This document shows, piece by piece, positions 28,579 to 38,646 of a stretch of DNA of 64,000 nt. Within the stretch, counting starts at the first letter, position 1. Each line of letters opens with the position of its first letter. Origin of the DNA: Azospirillum sp. RU38E (GTDB lineage: Bacteria; Pseudomonadota; Alphaproteobacteria; Azospirillales; Azospirillaceae); NCBI RefSeq assembly GCF_900188385.1, contig NZ_FZOI01000002.1, positions 402,542 through 466,541 on the forward strand, in the 5' to 3' direction. A model generated the notes under the pieces. That model saw only the letters and a program-made list of their open reading frames with translations. It was not told where the DNA came from and searched no databases. A program made the position numbers and the translations under genes.

Positions 28579-28876
28579 CAGCGATCTTCAGTCAGTTCGT
28601 GGAAAATCAAGGCGGTCCGCCCTTATACGCCGCATCCGGGAAAGCCCTGCACAGAAAGATCGGGAAGTTTCATGACAGGTTTATTTCTCCCTGCGTCGGG
28701 AAGCGGTCCCGCCGGTCAAAGCTGCTTTCCTCCGCCCGACCCGATAATCCCGCTATCCCAATGAACGAAAATCCCAGGCTGCTGCACCGGCATCATTTCC
28801 GTTATAGAATAGGGGATGAGCTTTACGGCGGATTGCCCGCCGTGGCGGCGGCTTTCGCCTGTATTCCGGATTGGCC
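28579..28876. other. Divergent intergenic region macA / sensor kinase
   Basis: About 300 bases between two divergently transcribed genes. It must hold both promoters. A TATAGAAT stretch near 28804-28811 is a possible -10 for the kinase, but no convincing -35 partner is seen. No RNA, repeat or further gene recognised. Confidence 0.4.
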
Positions 28877-31800
28877 ATGGCGCTTTATTCCGCATTCCTG
28901 ACGCTGCGCGGGCGGCTGATATTTCTGGTGGCGACAGTTATCGCCGCCATGGCCATTGTGCTGGTGCTGGAAAACAGTGCACGGCGTAATGACGCTATTG
29001 TCCAGGCCCAGACCCGCGCGCTGGATATTGCCCAGGCCATTGCCAACCAGCATGGCGAATTGCTGATGAATGTACAGCGCGTGGTCACTGTGGTGGCCCG
29101 GCAACCGCCGGGGGAGGCGGAATGTCTGGCCAGACTTTCACCATTGAAGGAAACCCAGCCCTGGCTGTCGAACCTGCTGGTGACCGACGCCGAAGGCAAA
29201 GTGTTGTGCAGCACCGCAGCAGCCGGTGCCGTGCAAAGCGTTGCCAGCCGGGATTATTTCCGGCAGGCTATGATGACCGGTCAGCCGGTCACCAGCGGTT
29301 ACTTGCGCGCGCTGAGCGATGGTCGCTCCATCCTGGTCTATGCCCACCCGATCATGGGGAAGGATGGCAAGCCGGGCGGCGTGGTCCTGGCGGGCCTGCT
29401 GCTGGCCTGGCTGGAACAGTCGGCCGACCGGCTGACCGCCGATACCGCCACCGAAATGAACCTGCTGGCCGTTGATGCCCAAGGCAATGCGCTGATCCGC
29501 AAGCCGCATATACCGGGGATGGAAGGCGTGTCGCTGCGCGACCTTCCCTTCGTGCAGATGGCCCTGCAGCGGGAGAGCGGCACCCTGCAGGGCACCGGGG
29601 TGGACCGGGTGGAACGGCTGATGGGCTTTGCCTCGCTGGGCGATACCGGGGTGAAGATCATTGTCTCCTTCCCCAAGGATCAGGCGGTGGCCCGCGCTGA
29701 ACTGGAATTCAGCCGGCACCTGGCCTTTACCGGCATCGTCGCCATCCTGGCCGTCGCCATCCTCTATGTCGGCCTGTCCCGCACGGTGCTGACGCCGCTG
29801 ACCCGGCTTTCCAGCGTGGTGGAACGATTGGGCCGGGGGGAACTGGGCCTGCGCGCACCGGCAGGGCCGGGGGAAATCGGCGTGCTGGGGGCTGCGATCA
29901 ATGAAATGGCGGAAGGATTGCAGCATCAGGCCCAGGAACTGGCAACCCGGGATGCGCAATACCGGCTTCTTTCTGAACAGGGTAGCGATGTGGTGGCCCT
30001 CCACGCCCTGGACGGTGCCTATCTCTATGTCTCCCCCTCAGCCGATTGGATGCTGGGTCACAAACCGGAACAGCTGACCGGCGGCAGCCCGCTGGATCTG
30101 GTGCATGAGGAGGATGCCGAACGTCTGGAACGGGCCCTGTCCGTGCTGACCGCCGGTATGCCCTGCCCGCCCGTCACCTATCGGCTGCGCCATGGTGACG
30201 GACATTTCATCTGGGTGGAAACCGCTTTCGCCCTGGCGGCCGACCGGCAGGCCGGCCAACGCATTGTATCCGCGACCCGCGATGTCGGCGAGCGGGTGGC
30301 ACAGGAGCAGGAGCTGCGCACCGCGCGTGACCGTCTGGGCGATCAGGCAGAAAATCTGCGCCGGCTGGCCGATGACCTGGACCGCTCGCGTCTGGCCGCC
30401 GAAGCTGCGCGGGAGGCGGCTGAACAGGCCCGGCGGGAGGCTGAACGCGCCAATCAGGCGAAATCCGAGTTTCTGGCCAATATGAGCCACGAGGTCCGCA
30501 CGCCGATGAATGGCATCATCGGCATGACGGCTCTGTTGCTGGATACCACCCTGGACCCCGAACAGCGCGGCTTTGCCGACACGATCCGGGAAAGCGCCGA
30601 CGCGCTGCTATATGTCATCAACGATATTCTGGATGTCTCCAAGCTGGAAGCGGGCAAGCTGGAGCTGGAGCAGATCGACTTCTCCCTGGAAGAGGTGGTG
30701 GATGGCGTGCTGGCCATCCTGGCGCCGCGGGCCCAGCAGAAGGCGATCGCCCTGACCGCCAATCTGGACACGGCAGCCACCGGTGCCTATCGCGGTGACC
30801 CCACAAGGTTGCGCCAGATTTTGCTGAACCTGGCCGGCAACGCGGTGAAATTCACCGAGGATGGGCGCGTCACCATCAAGGTGCAGCTGCTGCCATCAAC
30901 CGATGGCAGCGAGGGCCGGAACCTGCGCTTCACGGTGAAGGATACCGGCATCGGCATGGCGCCGGAACAGATCGACCGTCTGTTCCAGAAATTCAATCAG
31001 GCGGATAATTCCATCAGCCGCCGTTTCGGCGGCACCGGTCTGGGGCTGACCATCAGCCAGCAGCTGGCCCGGTTGATGGGATCGGAAATCAAGGTGGACA
31101 GCACGCCCGGCGCCGGCAGCCGCTTCTGGTTCGATATCAATCTGCCAGCCGCCAGCGCCCGCCTGCCCAACCGGCTGGAACTGCCGGAACGGCTGCGCCG
31201 GCTGACGGCGCTGGTGGTGGATGATCTGGAAACCAACCGCCGCATCATGGGCGGCCATCTGGACCGGCTTGGCATACGGCATGTGCTGGTCAATGGGGGG
31301 CAAGGCGCGCTGACCGAACTGGATCGTGCCGCGCGGGAAAAACGACCGCCGGATGTCATCCTGATCGACCATTCCATGCCCGGCATGGCCGGCGACAGTT
31401 TGGGCGCCTGGCTGCGTCACCATCCCAGCTTTGCCCAGGTCAAGCTGGTGCTGGTCACCTCGGCCGGCGGGTTGGAACCGGGCGATCCGGCGGCGGAAGT
31501 CTTCGATGCGGTGCTGGTGAAGCCGGTGCGGCCGCAGGCACTGCTGGAGACATTGGGCCGGCTGTTCGGGGAACCGGTGCCGGCGGTCCCGGAGACGCCT
31601 GAGATCGGCCAGCCGCTGGCTCGCGGCGTCGGAAGGCAGGTTCTGGTGGTGGATGATAACCAGATCAACCGCGACGTGGCCCGCCTGATCCTCATGCGCG
31701 AGGGCTATGGCGTCACCCTGGTGGGCGACGGGATGGAGGCCACCGCTGCGGCAGCGGCCAACCGCTATGATCTGATCCTGATGGATGTGCAGATGCCGGG

Positions 31801-32440
31801 AATGGACGGGATAGAGGCGACCCGCCTGATCCGTACCCAGGAACAGCAGGCGGGCCGCCCCCGCACCCCAATCATTGCCATGACAGCAAATGCCATGGTG
31901 GGGATGCGGGAAACCTATCTGGAAGCCGGGATGGATGATTACGTGTCCAAGCCCTATGTGCCCGTCACCCTGCTGGAAACCGCCGCCCGCTGGTCGGGTG
32001 CGTCCGATACAACAAGAATATTGGAGATTACGCCTGAAATGGTGGAGACGAATACACAGGAAGATGATGTTTCAGGCGAACCGGTGCTGGACCGCAGCGT
32101 GCTGGAAGGGTTGCTCTCCTTCGCCACGGTGGAGGAATTCAGCGATCTGGTCTGGACTTTCATCAAAACCGGGCGGCAGCGCGTCGAACGGATGCAGAAA
32201 CATCAGGCGGACAGCAACTGGCCGGACCTCCGCCGCGAAGCCCATTCCATGATCTCGCTGGCCGGCAACCTGGGCACACCCCGGTTGCGCGTGCTGGCGC
32301 AGCGGATCGAAATGGCGATCATTGAGGAACGCTATGGCGATGCGGGGGAGCTTGTCAGCCGCTTCATCCGCCACGCCCCGGCTGGCTGGCTGGCGCTGGA
32401 AGCTTTCCTGGCCGAACTGCACGCCCCTGCGGCCTCCTGA
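28877..32440 (+). CDS. Hybrid sensor histidine kinase (dCache-HAMP-PAS-HisKA-HATPase-REC-REC-Hpt)
   Basis: About 1187 residues from the ATG at 28877 (a TTG two codons upstream is also possible). Membrane helices at about 12-32 and 280-305 enclose a double-Cache periplasmic sensor ([19 protein letters not shown]). A HAMP and a PAS domain (about 365-480) and a coiled coil follow. HisKA has phospho-acceptor His538 ([13 protein letters not shown]), and the ATPase has GTGLGLTI. Two receiver domains carry Asp831 (LIDHSMPG, first one degenerate) and Asp970 (LMDVQMPG). A C-terminal Hpt has His1123 ([13 protein letters not shown]). It is a complete BarA-like phosphorelay in one chain. The partner regulator is not in the window. 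Confidence 0.92.
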   Translation: MALYSAFLTLRGRLIFLVATVIAAMAIVLVLENSARRNDAIVQAQTRALDIAQAIANQHGELLMNVQRVVTVVARQPPGEAECLARLSPLKETQPWLSNLLVTDAEGKVLCSTAAAGAVQSVASRDYFRQAMMTGQPVTSGYLRALSDGRSILVYAHPIMGKDGKPGGVVLAGLLLAWLEQSADRLTADTATEMNLLAVDAQGNALIRKPHIPGMEGVSLRDLPFVQMALQRESGTLQGTGVDRVERLMGFASLGDTGVKIIVSFPKDQAVARAELEFSRHLAFTGIVAILAVAILYVGLSRTVLTPLTRLSSVVERLGRGELGLRAPAGPGEIGVLGAAINEMAEGLQHQAQELATRDAQYRLLSEQGSDVVALHALDGAYLYVSPSADWMLGHKPEQLTGGSPLDLVHEEDAERLERALSVLTAGMPCPPVTYRLRHGDGHFIWVETAFALAADRQAGQRIVSATRDVGERVAQEQELRTARDRLGDQAENLRRLADDLDRSRLAAEAAREAAEQARREAERANQAKSEFLANMSHEVRTPMNGIIGMTALLLDTTLDPEQRGFADTIRESADALLYVINDILDVSKLEAGKLELEQIDFSLEEVVDGVLAILAPRAQQKAIALTANLDTAATGAYRGDPTRLRQILLNLAGNAVKFTEDGRVTIKVQLLPSTDGSEGRNLRFTVKDTGIGMAPEQIDRLFQKFNQADNSISRRFGGTGLGLTISQQLARLMGSEIKVDSTPGAGSRFWFDINLPAASARLPNRLELPERLRRLTALVVDDLETNRRIMGGHLDRLGIRHVLVNGGQGALTELDRAAREKRPPDVILIDHSMPGMAGDSLGAWLRHHPSFAQVKLVLVTSAGGLEPGDPAAEVFDAVLVKPVRPQALLETLGRLFGEPVPAVPETPEIGQPLARGVGRQVLVVDDNQINRDVARLILMREGYGVTLVGDGMEATAAAAANRYDLILMDVQMPGMDGIEATRLIRTQEQQAGRPRTPIIAMTANAMVGMRETYLEAGMDDYVSKPYVPVTLLETAARWSGASDTTRILEITPEMVETNTQEDDVSGEPVLDRSVLEGLLSFATVEEFSDLVWTFIKTGRQRVERMQKHQADSNWPDLRREAHSMISLAGNLGTPRLRVLAQRIEMAIIEERYGDAGELVSRFIRHAPAGWLALEAFLAELHAPAAS

Positions 32441-32651
32441 CCCCAGGATGGGACGGGGGTGTCTGTGACATTAATGGGGCCGCTTCGCTTTGTTTACCCA
32501 CTCTTAAGCAGTGGATGTAAATCTGAGTGTCTGTTCACCTTGCCTTCGGGGCGACGTTACCCACCGGTAGCGTGAAGGAGAGAGCGACGGCCGGCACGGC
32601 CCTCCTGCGGAGGTGCCGTGCCTTGGCGCCTGTGACAAACAGGTCGGACAA
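32441..32651. other. Convergent intergenic region with strong hairpin
   Basis: Between the kinase stop and the oxidoreductase stop. A hairpin at 32593-32622 (GGCACGGC...GCCGTGCC, extended by CCTCC/GGAGG with one bulged base, loop TGC) lacks a following T-run on either strand. It may still act as a convergent transcription stop. No coding frame recognised. Confidence 0.4.
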
Positions 32652-33779
32652 TCACCGTCGCAAACGGTCGGGGCTGACCGTCGCCAGATCGAAATGCAGG
32701 CTCGTCAGGCGATCCGGTACACCTTGGTCCCGGATCAGGCTGGCCGCCAGCCCGGCCACGGCCGGGGCAGTCTGTATGCCATAGCCCCCCAAGGCCGCCA
32801 GCCAGAAGAAGCCGGGTATCCGTGGTTCGAACCCGATGACCGGATTGCGATCAGCGACGAAGCTGCGCAGCCCCGCCCAGCTGCGCCCCTTTCGGGTCAC
32901 CTGGATGTTGCAGGCTGTTTGCAGCCGATCCATGGCCGAGGCGATATCCAGCTCCTCCGGCTGTACATCGGCTGGTTCCACCAGGGTTTCATCCGCTGGC
33001 GACACCGCCAACATGCCGGCTGAGGGCTTGAAATAGAAGCTTTCGTCGATATCGACAACAAAGGGCAGCCGGGCAATGTCCAGCCCGGCCGGTGGTTCCA
33101 CCAGGGTCACCGTGCGGCGGCGTGGTTCCAGACCAACAGGGGCCACCCCCGCCAACTGGGCCACCTGATCAGCCCAGGCCCCGGCGGCATTGACCAGGGT
33201 CCAGGTCTGCCAGGAACCAGCCGGTGTATCAACCCGCCAACCATCCCCATCGGGACGAATGCCGATCACCGGCATTTCGGTCCGGATGATCGCCCCCTGG
33301 GCACGGGCCGCCCGCAGATAGGCCTGATGCAGCAGATCGACATCAATATCGCAGGCCCCCGATTCCAGAATGCCCGCCCCCACCTGATCGGGGCGCAGGA
33401 ATGGCACCAGGGTCAAACATTCAGGCGCGGTCAACGGGTTGATGGCCGGGGCCAGGGGCTGCATCTCGATCAGGGCGGCGGTCAGCTTCTCCAGCTGATC
33501 GCCGCGGGCGATATGCAGGGCGCCACGCGGGTGCAAAATCGGGCCGGGGCTGAACCCGTCCGGCGGATGGCGCAGGAACGGCCCGGATGCCACAGTCAGG
33601 GCCCGGATGGCCCGGCTACCATAGGTTTCCGAATATACCGCGACCGAGCGGCCGGTGGCGTGATAGCCGCAATGAGTCTCCCGCTCCAGCAGGGCCACCC
33701 GATGGTCGACCGACAGGGCATAGGCCAGCGCCGCGCCGGCAATGCCACCACCGACAATCAGGATATCGATCCGTTCCAT
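32652..33779 (-). CDS. FAD-dependent oxidoreductase (DAO/glycine oxidase family)
   Basis: 375 residues from the ATG at 33779 (GAGG five bases upstream). The N-terminal ILIVGGGIAGAALAYAL is the dinucleotide-binding fold. The DAO-type features VNAAGAWADQVAQLAG and the C-terminal WAGLRSFVADRNPVIGFEP...LAALGGYGIQTAPA place it with ThiO/D-amino-acid and sarcosine-oxidase-like enzymes that oxidise amines or D-amino acids and give H2O2 or reduced acceptor. The substrate is not evident. It is a single gene. Confidence 0.85.
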   Translation of the reverse strand: MERIDILIVGGGIAGAALAYALSVDHRVALLERETHCGYHATGRSVAVYSETYGSRAIRALTVASGPFLRHPPDGFSPGPILHPRGALHIARGDQLEKLTAALIEMQPLAPAINPLTAPECLTLVPFLRPDQVGAGILESGACDIDVDLLHQAYLRAARAQGAIIRTEMPVIGIRPDGDGWRVDTPAGSWQTWTLVNAAGAWADQVAQLAGVAPVGLEPRRRTVTLVEPPAGLDIARLPFVVDIDESFYFKPSAGMLAVSPADETLVEPADVQPEELDIASAMDRLQTACNIQVTRKGRSWAGLRSFVADRNPVIGFEPRIPGFFWLAALGGYGIQTAPAVAGLAASLIRDQGVPDRLTSLHFDLATVSPDRLRR

Positions 33780-33922
33780 GCCCACCTCGCGGCCATTCGC
33801 CGGCTCTGGTTCCGGCGGAACCAGCCGATCAACGACAGCTTATCAGAGATTAAGGAAACCGGCATGGGTGGACGACAGGGGACGCTGCGGGAAATTTTGG
33901 CGCCCCCTGTGCCCTCACTCTG

Positions 33923-34261
33923 TCAAGCGGCGGGGATGCTGCGCGGGCGGGCGGGCGACCGCCAGTTGAGGTAGCCGACGACGAACATGCGAATGGCCGC
34001 TGTCAGGGAAATATCGCCCTGTCGCTTGGCCGCGATGTGGCTCGCAACCTCATTGATGGTCATCCCCTCACCACGGGCAATATTGCCCAAGGCTTTCCAG
34101 GTCATGGAATCAATCCGGATGGAGGTGCGGTGGCCACAGACAATCAGGTTACGGGTCACTGTGTGGTCAATCTCTTTGACCTCATCCAAGGCGCGGCGCA
34201 TCAGGTGGCTGACCACGGGGTCATTATCCTGGTCAGGGGCGATCTTCGTCAGGTATGGCAT
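33923..34261 (-). CDS. Ribbon-helix-helix domain protein
   Basis: 112 residues. The C-terminal half, NLIVCGHRTSIRIDSMTWKALGNIARGEGMTINEVASHI followed by DISLTAAIRMFVVGYL, matches the ribbon-helix-helix family (PF13467 type), which binds DNA or AHH-like partners as a dimer. Its ATG overlaps the P450 stop by one base (TAATG), so it belongs to the luxI-P450 operon. Role unknown; a repressor of the same island is the simplest inference. Confidence 0.75.
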   Translation of the reverse strand: MPYLTKIAPDQDNDPVVSHLMRRALDEVKEIDHTVTRNLIVCGHRTSIRIDSMTWKALGNIARGEGMTINEVASHIAAKRQGDISLTAAIRMFVVGYLNWRSPARPRSIPAA

Positions 34262-35577
34262 TACGCGGCGATCCTTGCTGCCTTGCGGGTTGATATTCTT
34301 ATTTTCAGGCCGCGCGCGGGCGGCCCCAGGGTGACGCCCCCGACGGGACGCAGCCGCTCCACCTGTCCGGATTCCGGGATCAGGTCGAAGGCGGAAACCA
34401 TCATCACTGCCAGGGCGGTCAGTTCCGCCATGGCCAGTTGAGCGCCGACGCAGGTGCGCGGCCCCATCCCGAACGGGACAAAGGCGAACTTGTCCGGCGC
34501 AGTGTCGATGAAGCGCTGCGGATTGAAGACCGACGGATCAACCCACTGCGCCGGCTGGCGATGTAGGGCCCAAGGCGACAGCAGAATGGTCGCCCCCTTC
34601 GGCACCGGCGTACCATCAATGACATCGTCGGCCAGCGCTTGGCGCGCCACCCACCAGGTGGAAGGGTAAAGGCGCAGCACCTCCTGCACCATGGCCTTGC
34701 AACGCGGTAGGTCGCGCAGGCGGGCGGGATCAAGACCCCAGCCGCCATTGCTGGCACCTTCGGCTTCCGGCCGCAGCCAATCCACCAGATCGGGGCGCGT
34801 TGCCAGAATATAGACCAGCCAGGCGGCGGCCATGGCCGTCGTCTCAAAGCCGGCGACCAGCATGGTCATGGCCTCGTCCCGCAAGACCGCCGGGCCAAAC
34901 TGTTGCTGCAAGGGGGCCAGCGCCGCCAGCGGACCGCAGGGATTGGACAGGAAGCCGGCAACATGGCTTTCCAGCGTGCGGATGGCGCCCTTGAACCGCC
35001 GATTCTTGCGTGTCGGCAGCAACATGTCCAGGTCGATGGCCCGCCACATGGTTTCCGTCAGCCGCTCATGGGCCACCACGCCAGCGCCATAGACCGCCGC
35101 ACTTTGCTGTGCATCCATGCGGGCGTGAAACAGGGCGGCGACCACCATCTTCATGGTCAATTCACCCATCAGGGCGTGCAGGTCCAGCAACGCCCCCTCG
35201 CGGGCGGCCAGCATGGCGGCTTCCTGGCAGAGCACGCCCATGGCCATGCCGATGCCCTGCTGAAGCGAGGCCCCGCCGAAGCTGGACTTCACCGCATCGC
35301 GCGCCGCCTTCCAGCGGTCACCGCTGGCCGTGATCAAGCCATCCCCCAGCAACGGGCGCAGACGCGCCTGTTCCGACCCTTTGCCATAGCGGTCGCGGCC
35401 ATCCACCAGCACATGCCGGAAGGCAGAAGGTGTGGCCACCAGTATCGCCTTTTTCGGCCCCAACTGTACCGGCACCGGGGCGGGCTGGCCCAGGGTGCGG
35501 GTTTCAACAAAACCGATCGGATCGGCGGCGAAGGCCGGAAGATCGCCCATCAGCGCTTCCTTGATCTTGGCGAGCAT
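34261..35577 (-). CDS. Cytochrome P450
   Basis: 438 residues. The I-helix oxygen-binding motif AGFETTA, the K-helix EVLRLYP (ExxR) and the haem loop FVPFGMGPRTCVGAQLAMAE with ligand Cys376 are all intact, so it should be an active monooxygenase needing an external redox partner. No ferredoxin or reductase gene is nearby. It starts nine bases after the AHL synthase stop with GAGG five bases upstream and is followed by the RHH gene with overlap. The placement suggests quorum control, and possibly hydroxylation of a signal or a co-regulated metabolite (inference). Confidence 0.93.
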   Translation of the reverse strand: MLAKIKEALMGDLPAFAADPIGFVETRTLGQPAPVPVQLGPKKAILVATPSAFRHVLVDGRDRYGKGSEQARLRPLLGDGLITASGDRWKAARDAVKSSFGGASLQQGIGMAMGVLCQEAAMLAAREGALLDLHALMGELTMKMVVAALFHARMDAQQSAAVYGAGVVAHERLTETMWRAIDLDMLLPTRKNRRFKGAIRTLESHVAGFLSNPCGPLAALAPLQQQFGPAVLRDEAMTMLVAGFETTAMAAAWLVYILATRPDLVDWLRPEAEGASNGGWGLDPARLRDLPRCKAMVQEVLRLYPSTWWVARQALADDVIDGTPVPKGATILLSPWALHRQPAQWVDPSVFNPQRFIDTAPDKFAFVPFGMGPRTCVGAQLAMAELTALAVMMVSAFDLIPESGQVERLRPVGGVTLGPPARGLKIRISTRKAARIAA

Positions 35578-35586
35578 GGGAACACC

Positions 35587-36186
35587 TCACGCAGCAGCAA
35601 TCTGGGCCTGACCGGCAGCAGCCCCCAGCCGTTGAGCATAGATCTGCATATCCAGGGTGATGATGGTGGCGACCACATCGCCCTGGCTGCCCGTGCCCAC
35701 CACCACCGGCGTGACATCCTGGGTCACGGGCAGGCCACAGGCGCGGATGAAACGGCCAAAGGGCGGTTCCACCACGGCAATCAGTCGGCTGGCCCCCTGG
35801 TCAAAGCCGAAACGGCCAATTTCCAGCGCCAGAGATTTGCCGACATCGCGCCGGCGCGGATGGCTGGGGGCCACCGCGAAACGGCTGATCTCCCATATAT
35901 CCGGCCGCTTGGGCAGCGGCCGCCCTTCCAGCAGATCGGGGAAATATTGTTCCAGCAGATAGGGTTCCGTCGTGCGCAGCGAACGCCAGTAACCGACCAC
36001 AACATCCTGCTCGACAGCGACGCAATGCAGCGCCATCTTGTCAAAATGATCGATTTCCAGCTGATTGAGGGACCTGACCGACCAGCCCAGCGTTTCACGG
36101 AACACCTGATGGCGTAACCGCCAGGCCTGGGCCATGTATTCCGGCGCTTCACCGGCACGGAAGCGGAAGATCTTCAATTCCTGCAT
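35587..36186 (-). CDS. LuxI-type N-acyl-homoserine lactone synthase
   Basis: 199 residues from the ATG at 36186 (GCGGAG six bases upstream); an upstream in-frame extension to 36252 runs into the regulatory region. The invariant LuxI residues are present: Arg25, Phe29 and Trp35 (LRHQVFRETLGW), Asp46 and Asp49 (EIDHFDKM), the GYWRSLRTTEPYLL block and Glu99/Arg102 (WEISRFAV). The family makes acyl-homoserine lactones from S-adenosylmethionine and an acyl donor. First gene of the operon with P450 and RHH; divergent from luxR. Confidence 0.93.
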   Translation of the reverse strand: MQELKIFRFRAGEAPEYMAQAWRLRHQVFRETLGWSVRSLNQLEIDHFDKMALHCVAVEQDVVVGYWRSLRTTEPYLLEQYFPDLLEGRPLPKRPDIWEISRFAVAPSHPRRRDVGKSLALEIGRFGFDQGASRLIAVVEPPFGRFIRACGLPVTQDVTPVVVGTGSQGDVVATIITLDMQIYAQRLGAAAGQAQIAAA

Positions 36187-36242
36187 GACATACTCCGCTA
36201 CGTTGTTTTGAGGAGTACGCCATTTGAGACATGGGTTATGAT

Positions 36243-36262
36243 AGCTGGGCATTTACCCAGGT
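36243..36262. promoter_or_regulatory. lux-box-like 20-bp dyad between luxI and luxR
   Basis: AGCTGGGCATTTACCCAGGT has CTG-N10-CAG symmetry with 7 of 10 base pairs matching, like known lux boxes (consensus ACCTG-N10-CAGGT). It lies 56 bases upstream of the luxI start and 44 bases upstream of the luxR start, the expected place for LuxR binding to control one or both. Confidence 0.6.
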
Positions 36263-36306
36263 ATTTAAACGATAGAGTGACAGCGCGTTGTATTGTGAGG
36301 ACAGCG

Positions 36307-37068
36307 ATGCACGTAGCGGAAGAAATCTTAAATCGACTTTCCGACGCCCCTGATCAGGATGCGTTGTGGCTATGCATGACACAAATCGTCCATGGCCTTG
36401 GGTTTAAGTGCTTCTCCTATGTGGACGTACGCCAGCTGCCATTGCATGACGAAGCATTGCCCTTTTACCAGACATCTGTCCGCAGTGACTTTGTGGAGAC
36501 ATATGTATCCATGGGGCTGCTGGGCTATGATCCGGTGGTGACACGGGCGGCCAGCAGCAATGTCGCCTTCACATGGGCCGACTGTCTGGAATTTGACCCG
36601 CGTATACGCCGGCGGGCCGGCCCGAAGGGGCGGGCCTGGCAGGTGATGGGGCTGGCCAAGGACCACGGATATACGCAGGGCTTTGCCATGCCCCTGCATG
36701 CCGTGGATCATCGCGGCCATCCGGCCTCCGCCCTGCTCAGCCTTTATTGGACCGAAGCACCGGAGGAGATGGATCACGCTGTCCCCTTCTGGCTGAAACT
36801 GGCGGCCGCCACCTATCATGAAAGGCTGCTGCATTTTCGGGGCCTGCCGCAGACACCGGCCGAAGCGCCACCCACACTGACCGACCGGGAGCGGGAAATC
36901 CTCGTCTGGGCCTGCCGTGGCAAGACCCGGTCAGAGACGGCGGATATCCTCAACATCACCGAGCGCACGGTGGAATATCATTTTGACAATGCCATGCGGA
37001 AACTGGGCGTGCATAACAAGTTCCACGCCATCGCTGTGGCCGTGCAATCCCGCCTGATTGCGCCGTGA
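36307..37068 (+). CDS. LuxR-type quorum-sensing regulator
   Basis: 253 residues from the ATG at 36307 (GAGG six bases upstream). The N-terminal autoinducer domain keeps the TraR-type Tyr61, Asp70, Pro71 and Trp85 equivalents (YVSMGLLGYDPVV, then FTW), but the Trp57 position is Phe. The C-terminal GerE helix-turn-helix is TDREREILVWACRGKTRSETADILNITERTVEYH, with the usual Glu, Leu and Gly. It should bind the signal made by the divergent LuxI protein and act at the dyad between them. Confidence 0.92.
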   Translation: MHVAEEILNRLSDAPDQDALWLCMTQIVHGLGFKCFSYVDVRQLPLHDEALPFYQTSVRSDFVETYVSMGLLGYDPVVTRAASSNVAFTWADCLEFDPRIRRRAGPKGRAWQVMGLAKDHGYTQGFAMPLHAVDHRGHPASALLSLYWTEAPEEMDHAVPFWLKLAAATYHERLLHFRGLPQTPAEAPPTLTDREREILVWACRGKTRSETADILNITERTVEYHFDNAMRKLGVHNKFHAIAVAVQSRLIAP

Positions 37069-37122
37069 CCTGCCGCGCCAGCGCTCTTGGCAACGCAAGC
37101 CACCCCATGATATGGCCCTTCC

Positions 37123-37689
37123 ATGCATGAAGGGGCGCAGAGAGAATTGGGCATTTCAAGACGCGGTTTCATGGCGGGGGCTGCCATCATGGCAGCCGGG
37201 CTGGCAGCGCCTGCCAAGGCGCTGGACCTGCGGAACACCCCCTTTGCCGTAACCGGCCAGCTTGCCCGGCTGGACCCTTATCTGCTTTATGCTGTCAGCT
37301 TTGTGGAAAGCCGGCTGAACCGGAAGGGCAGTAACGGCCCCTGGCCTTATGCGGTGCGAACTGCCAAGGAATCCTATTATCCGCCAGACCAGTCCAGCGC
37401 CATGCAGCTGGTCATGACCATGCCGGCAGCAGAGCTAGCTGATGCCGATCTGGGTTGGATGCAGGTGAATGTGCGCTGGCACGGACACAGGGTGCCGGAT
37501 GTCAGCCACCTGCTGAACCCGGATATCAATATGCGGATAGGGGCCGGCATCCTGCGGGAGGCCATTGACAGCCTGCCGCGTGACCTGGAACTGGCGGTCG
37601 GTCGCTATCACACCTGGATGGATGAACCGCGTGCGCGGGAATATGGTCGGCGGGTTCTGGCCCTGCGTGCCCAGCTGCGCCAAGCCTGA
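37123..37689 (+). CDS. Lytic transglycosylase-like (SLT fold) secreted protein
   Basis: 188 residues with a Tat-like signal (SRRGFMAGAAIMAAGLAAPAKA). The mature part resembles conjugation- or secretion-linked lytic transglycosylases: LLYAVSFVESRLNRKGSNGPW holds the probable catalytic Glu (VESRL), then DLGWMQVNVRWHG, INMRIGAGILREAI and LAVGRYHTW. It would cut peptidoglycan glycan strands in the periplasm. The start is uncertain, as no clear SD precedes 37123. It follows luxR by 54 bases and may be co-transcribed with it. Confidence 0.7.
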   Translation: MHEGAQRELGISRRGFMAGAAIMAAGLAAPAKALDLRNTPFAVTGQLARLDPYLLYAVSFVESRLNRKGSNGPWPYAVRTAKESYYPPDQSSAMQLVMTMPAAELADADLGWMQVNVRWHGHRVPDVSHLLNPDINMRIGAGILREAIDSLPRDLELAVGRYHTWMDEPRAREYGRRVLALRAQLRQA

Positions 37690-37706
37690 TCCACGGAGAG
37701 CGCTCT

Positions 37707-38228
37707 TCAGTCCAGCAACCGGCGGGCCGCCAGCATATCGATCAGGATGTCAGACAACCGCTCCCGGATGCGGGGGGAAAGCGGGTCCGATTCGACGGCC
37801 TCCCCCTCGCCCAATTCTGGCAAAGCAGGGGAATCGTCGGCTGTCTGGTCCGCCCCGCCTGCCACCTCCCCCTCATCCAGATTGAACAGGCTGGCGGCGG
37901 GCGCTTGCCCGACCGGTGGCAGACCACCGCTGCCGCGGGTTTCCTTCAGCAGGCGCTGGACACCCCGGATCGTATAGCCCTCGCGGTACAGCAGGGCCTG
38001 GATACGGCGCAACAGTTCCACATCGTCCGGGCGATAATAGCGCCGGCCGCCACCGCGTTTCAGCGGTTTGATCTGCGGGAACTTGGTTTCCCAGAAGCGC
38101 AGAACATGCTGTGGCACTTCAAGGTCGGCCGATACCTCGCTGATAGTACGGAAAGCTGTGGCGGATTTTGCCACAGGCTTGGTCCGTGCCTCTTCCGCAT
38201 CGGTATCAGTCGTCGCCGCATCCCGCAT
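37707..38228 (-). CDS. MerR family transcriptional regulator
   Basis: 173 residues. The MerR winged-helix spans about 25-95 ([49 protein letters not shown]). The C-terminus is acidic and rich in Pro/Gly without metal-binding Cys. This gene lies 7 bases after ihfA in the position conserved across alphaproteobacteria, so it is part of the plsX-fabH-ihfA unit. Confidence 0.9.
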   Translation of the reverse strand: MRDAATTDTDAEEARTKPVAKSATAFRTISEVSADLEVPQHVLRFWETKFPQIKPLKRGGGRRYYRPDDVELLRRIQALLYREGYTIRGVQRLLKETRGSGGLPPVGQAPAASLFNLDEGEVAGGADQTADDSPALPELGEGEAVESDPLSPRIRERLSDILIDMLAARRLLD

Positions 38229-38235
38229 CGCGCGT

Positions 38236-38541
38236 TCAGCCCTGGCCGGCGAAACGGTCGTTGATGCGTGACTTCAGCACATGGGAGGCGCGGAAGACCA
38301 GCACCCGGCGCGGCAGAATCGGCACCTCTTCCCCGGTCTTGGGGTTGCGGCCGACGCGCTGGCCCTTGGACCGCACGGCAAAACTGCCGAAAGAGGAGAT
38401 TTTGACCATGTCGCCGCCGGCCAACGCGTCCACAATCTCATCCAGCACGCTTTCCACCAGATCGGCGGATTCATTGCGCGACAGGCCGACATGCTGATAG
38501 ACGGCCTCGCTCAACTGGGCACGGGTAACGGTATTGCTCAT
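38236..38541 (-). CDS. ihfA: Integration host factor subunit alpha
   Basis: 101 residues. The HU/IHF fold is complete: [30 protein letters not shown], then the DNA-binding arm with [23 protein letters not shown], including the Pro that intercalates into bent DNA. IHF-alpha pairs with IHF-beta as a sequence-specific DNA-bending protein. It lies between fabH and merR as in most alphaproteobacteria. Confidence 0.96.
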   Translation of the reverse strand: MSNTVTRAQLSEAVYQHVGLSRNESADLVESVLDEIVDALAGGDMVKISSFGSFAVRSKGQRVGRNPKTGEEVPILPRRVLVFRASHVLKSRINDRFAGQG

Positions 38542-38646
38542 GACGTTTCCCCCAGGCAGTAAAGCCTAGACGGTACTTGCATGATGAAAGCGCGTCAATT
38601 CCAGATAGTTGGGCGCGGTTCTTGATGCATCGCCAAAAGGCGGAAA

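Noticed and set aside
32593-32622. Rho-independent terminator for the kinase gene
   Set aside because: The hairpin is strong but lacks a T-run on both strands; kept only as a hairpin in an intergenic entry.
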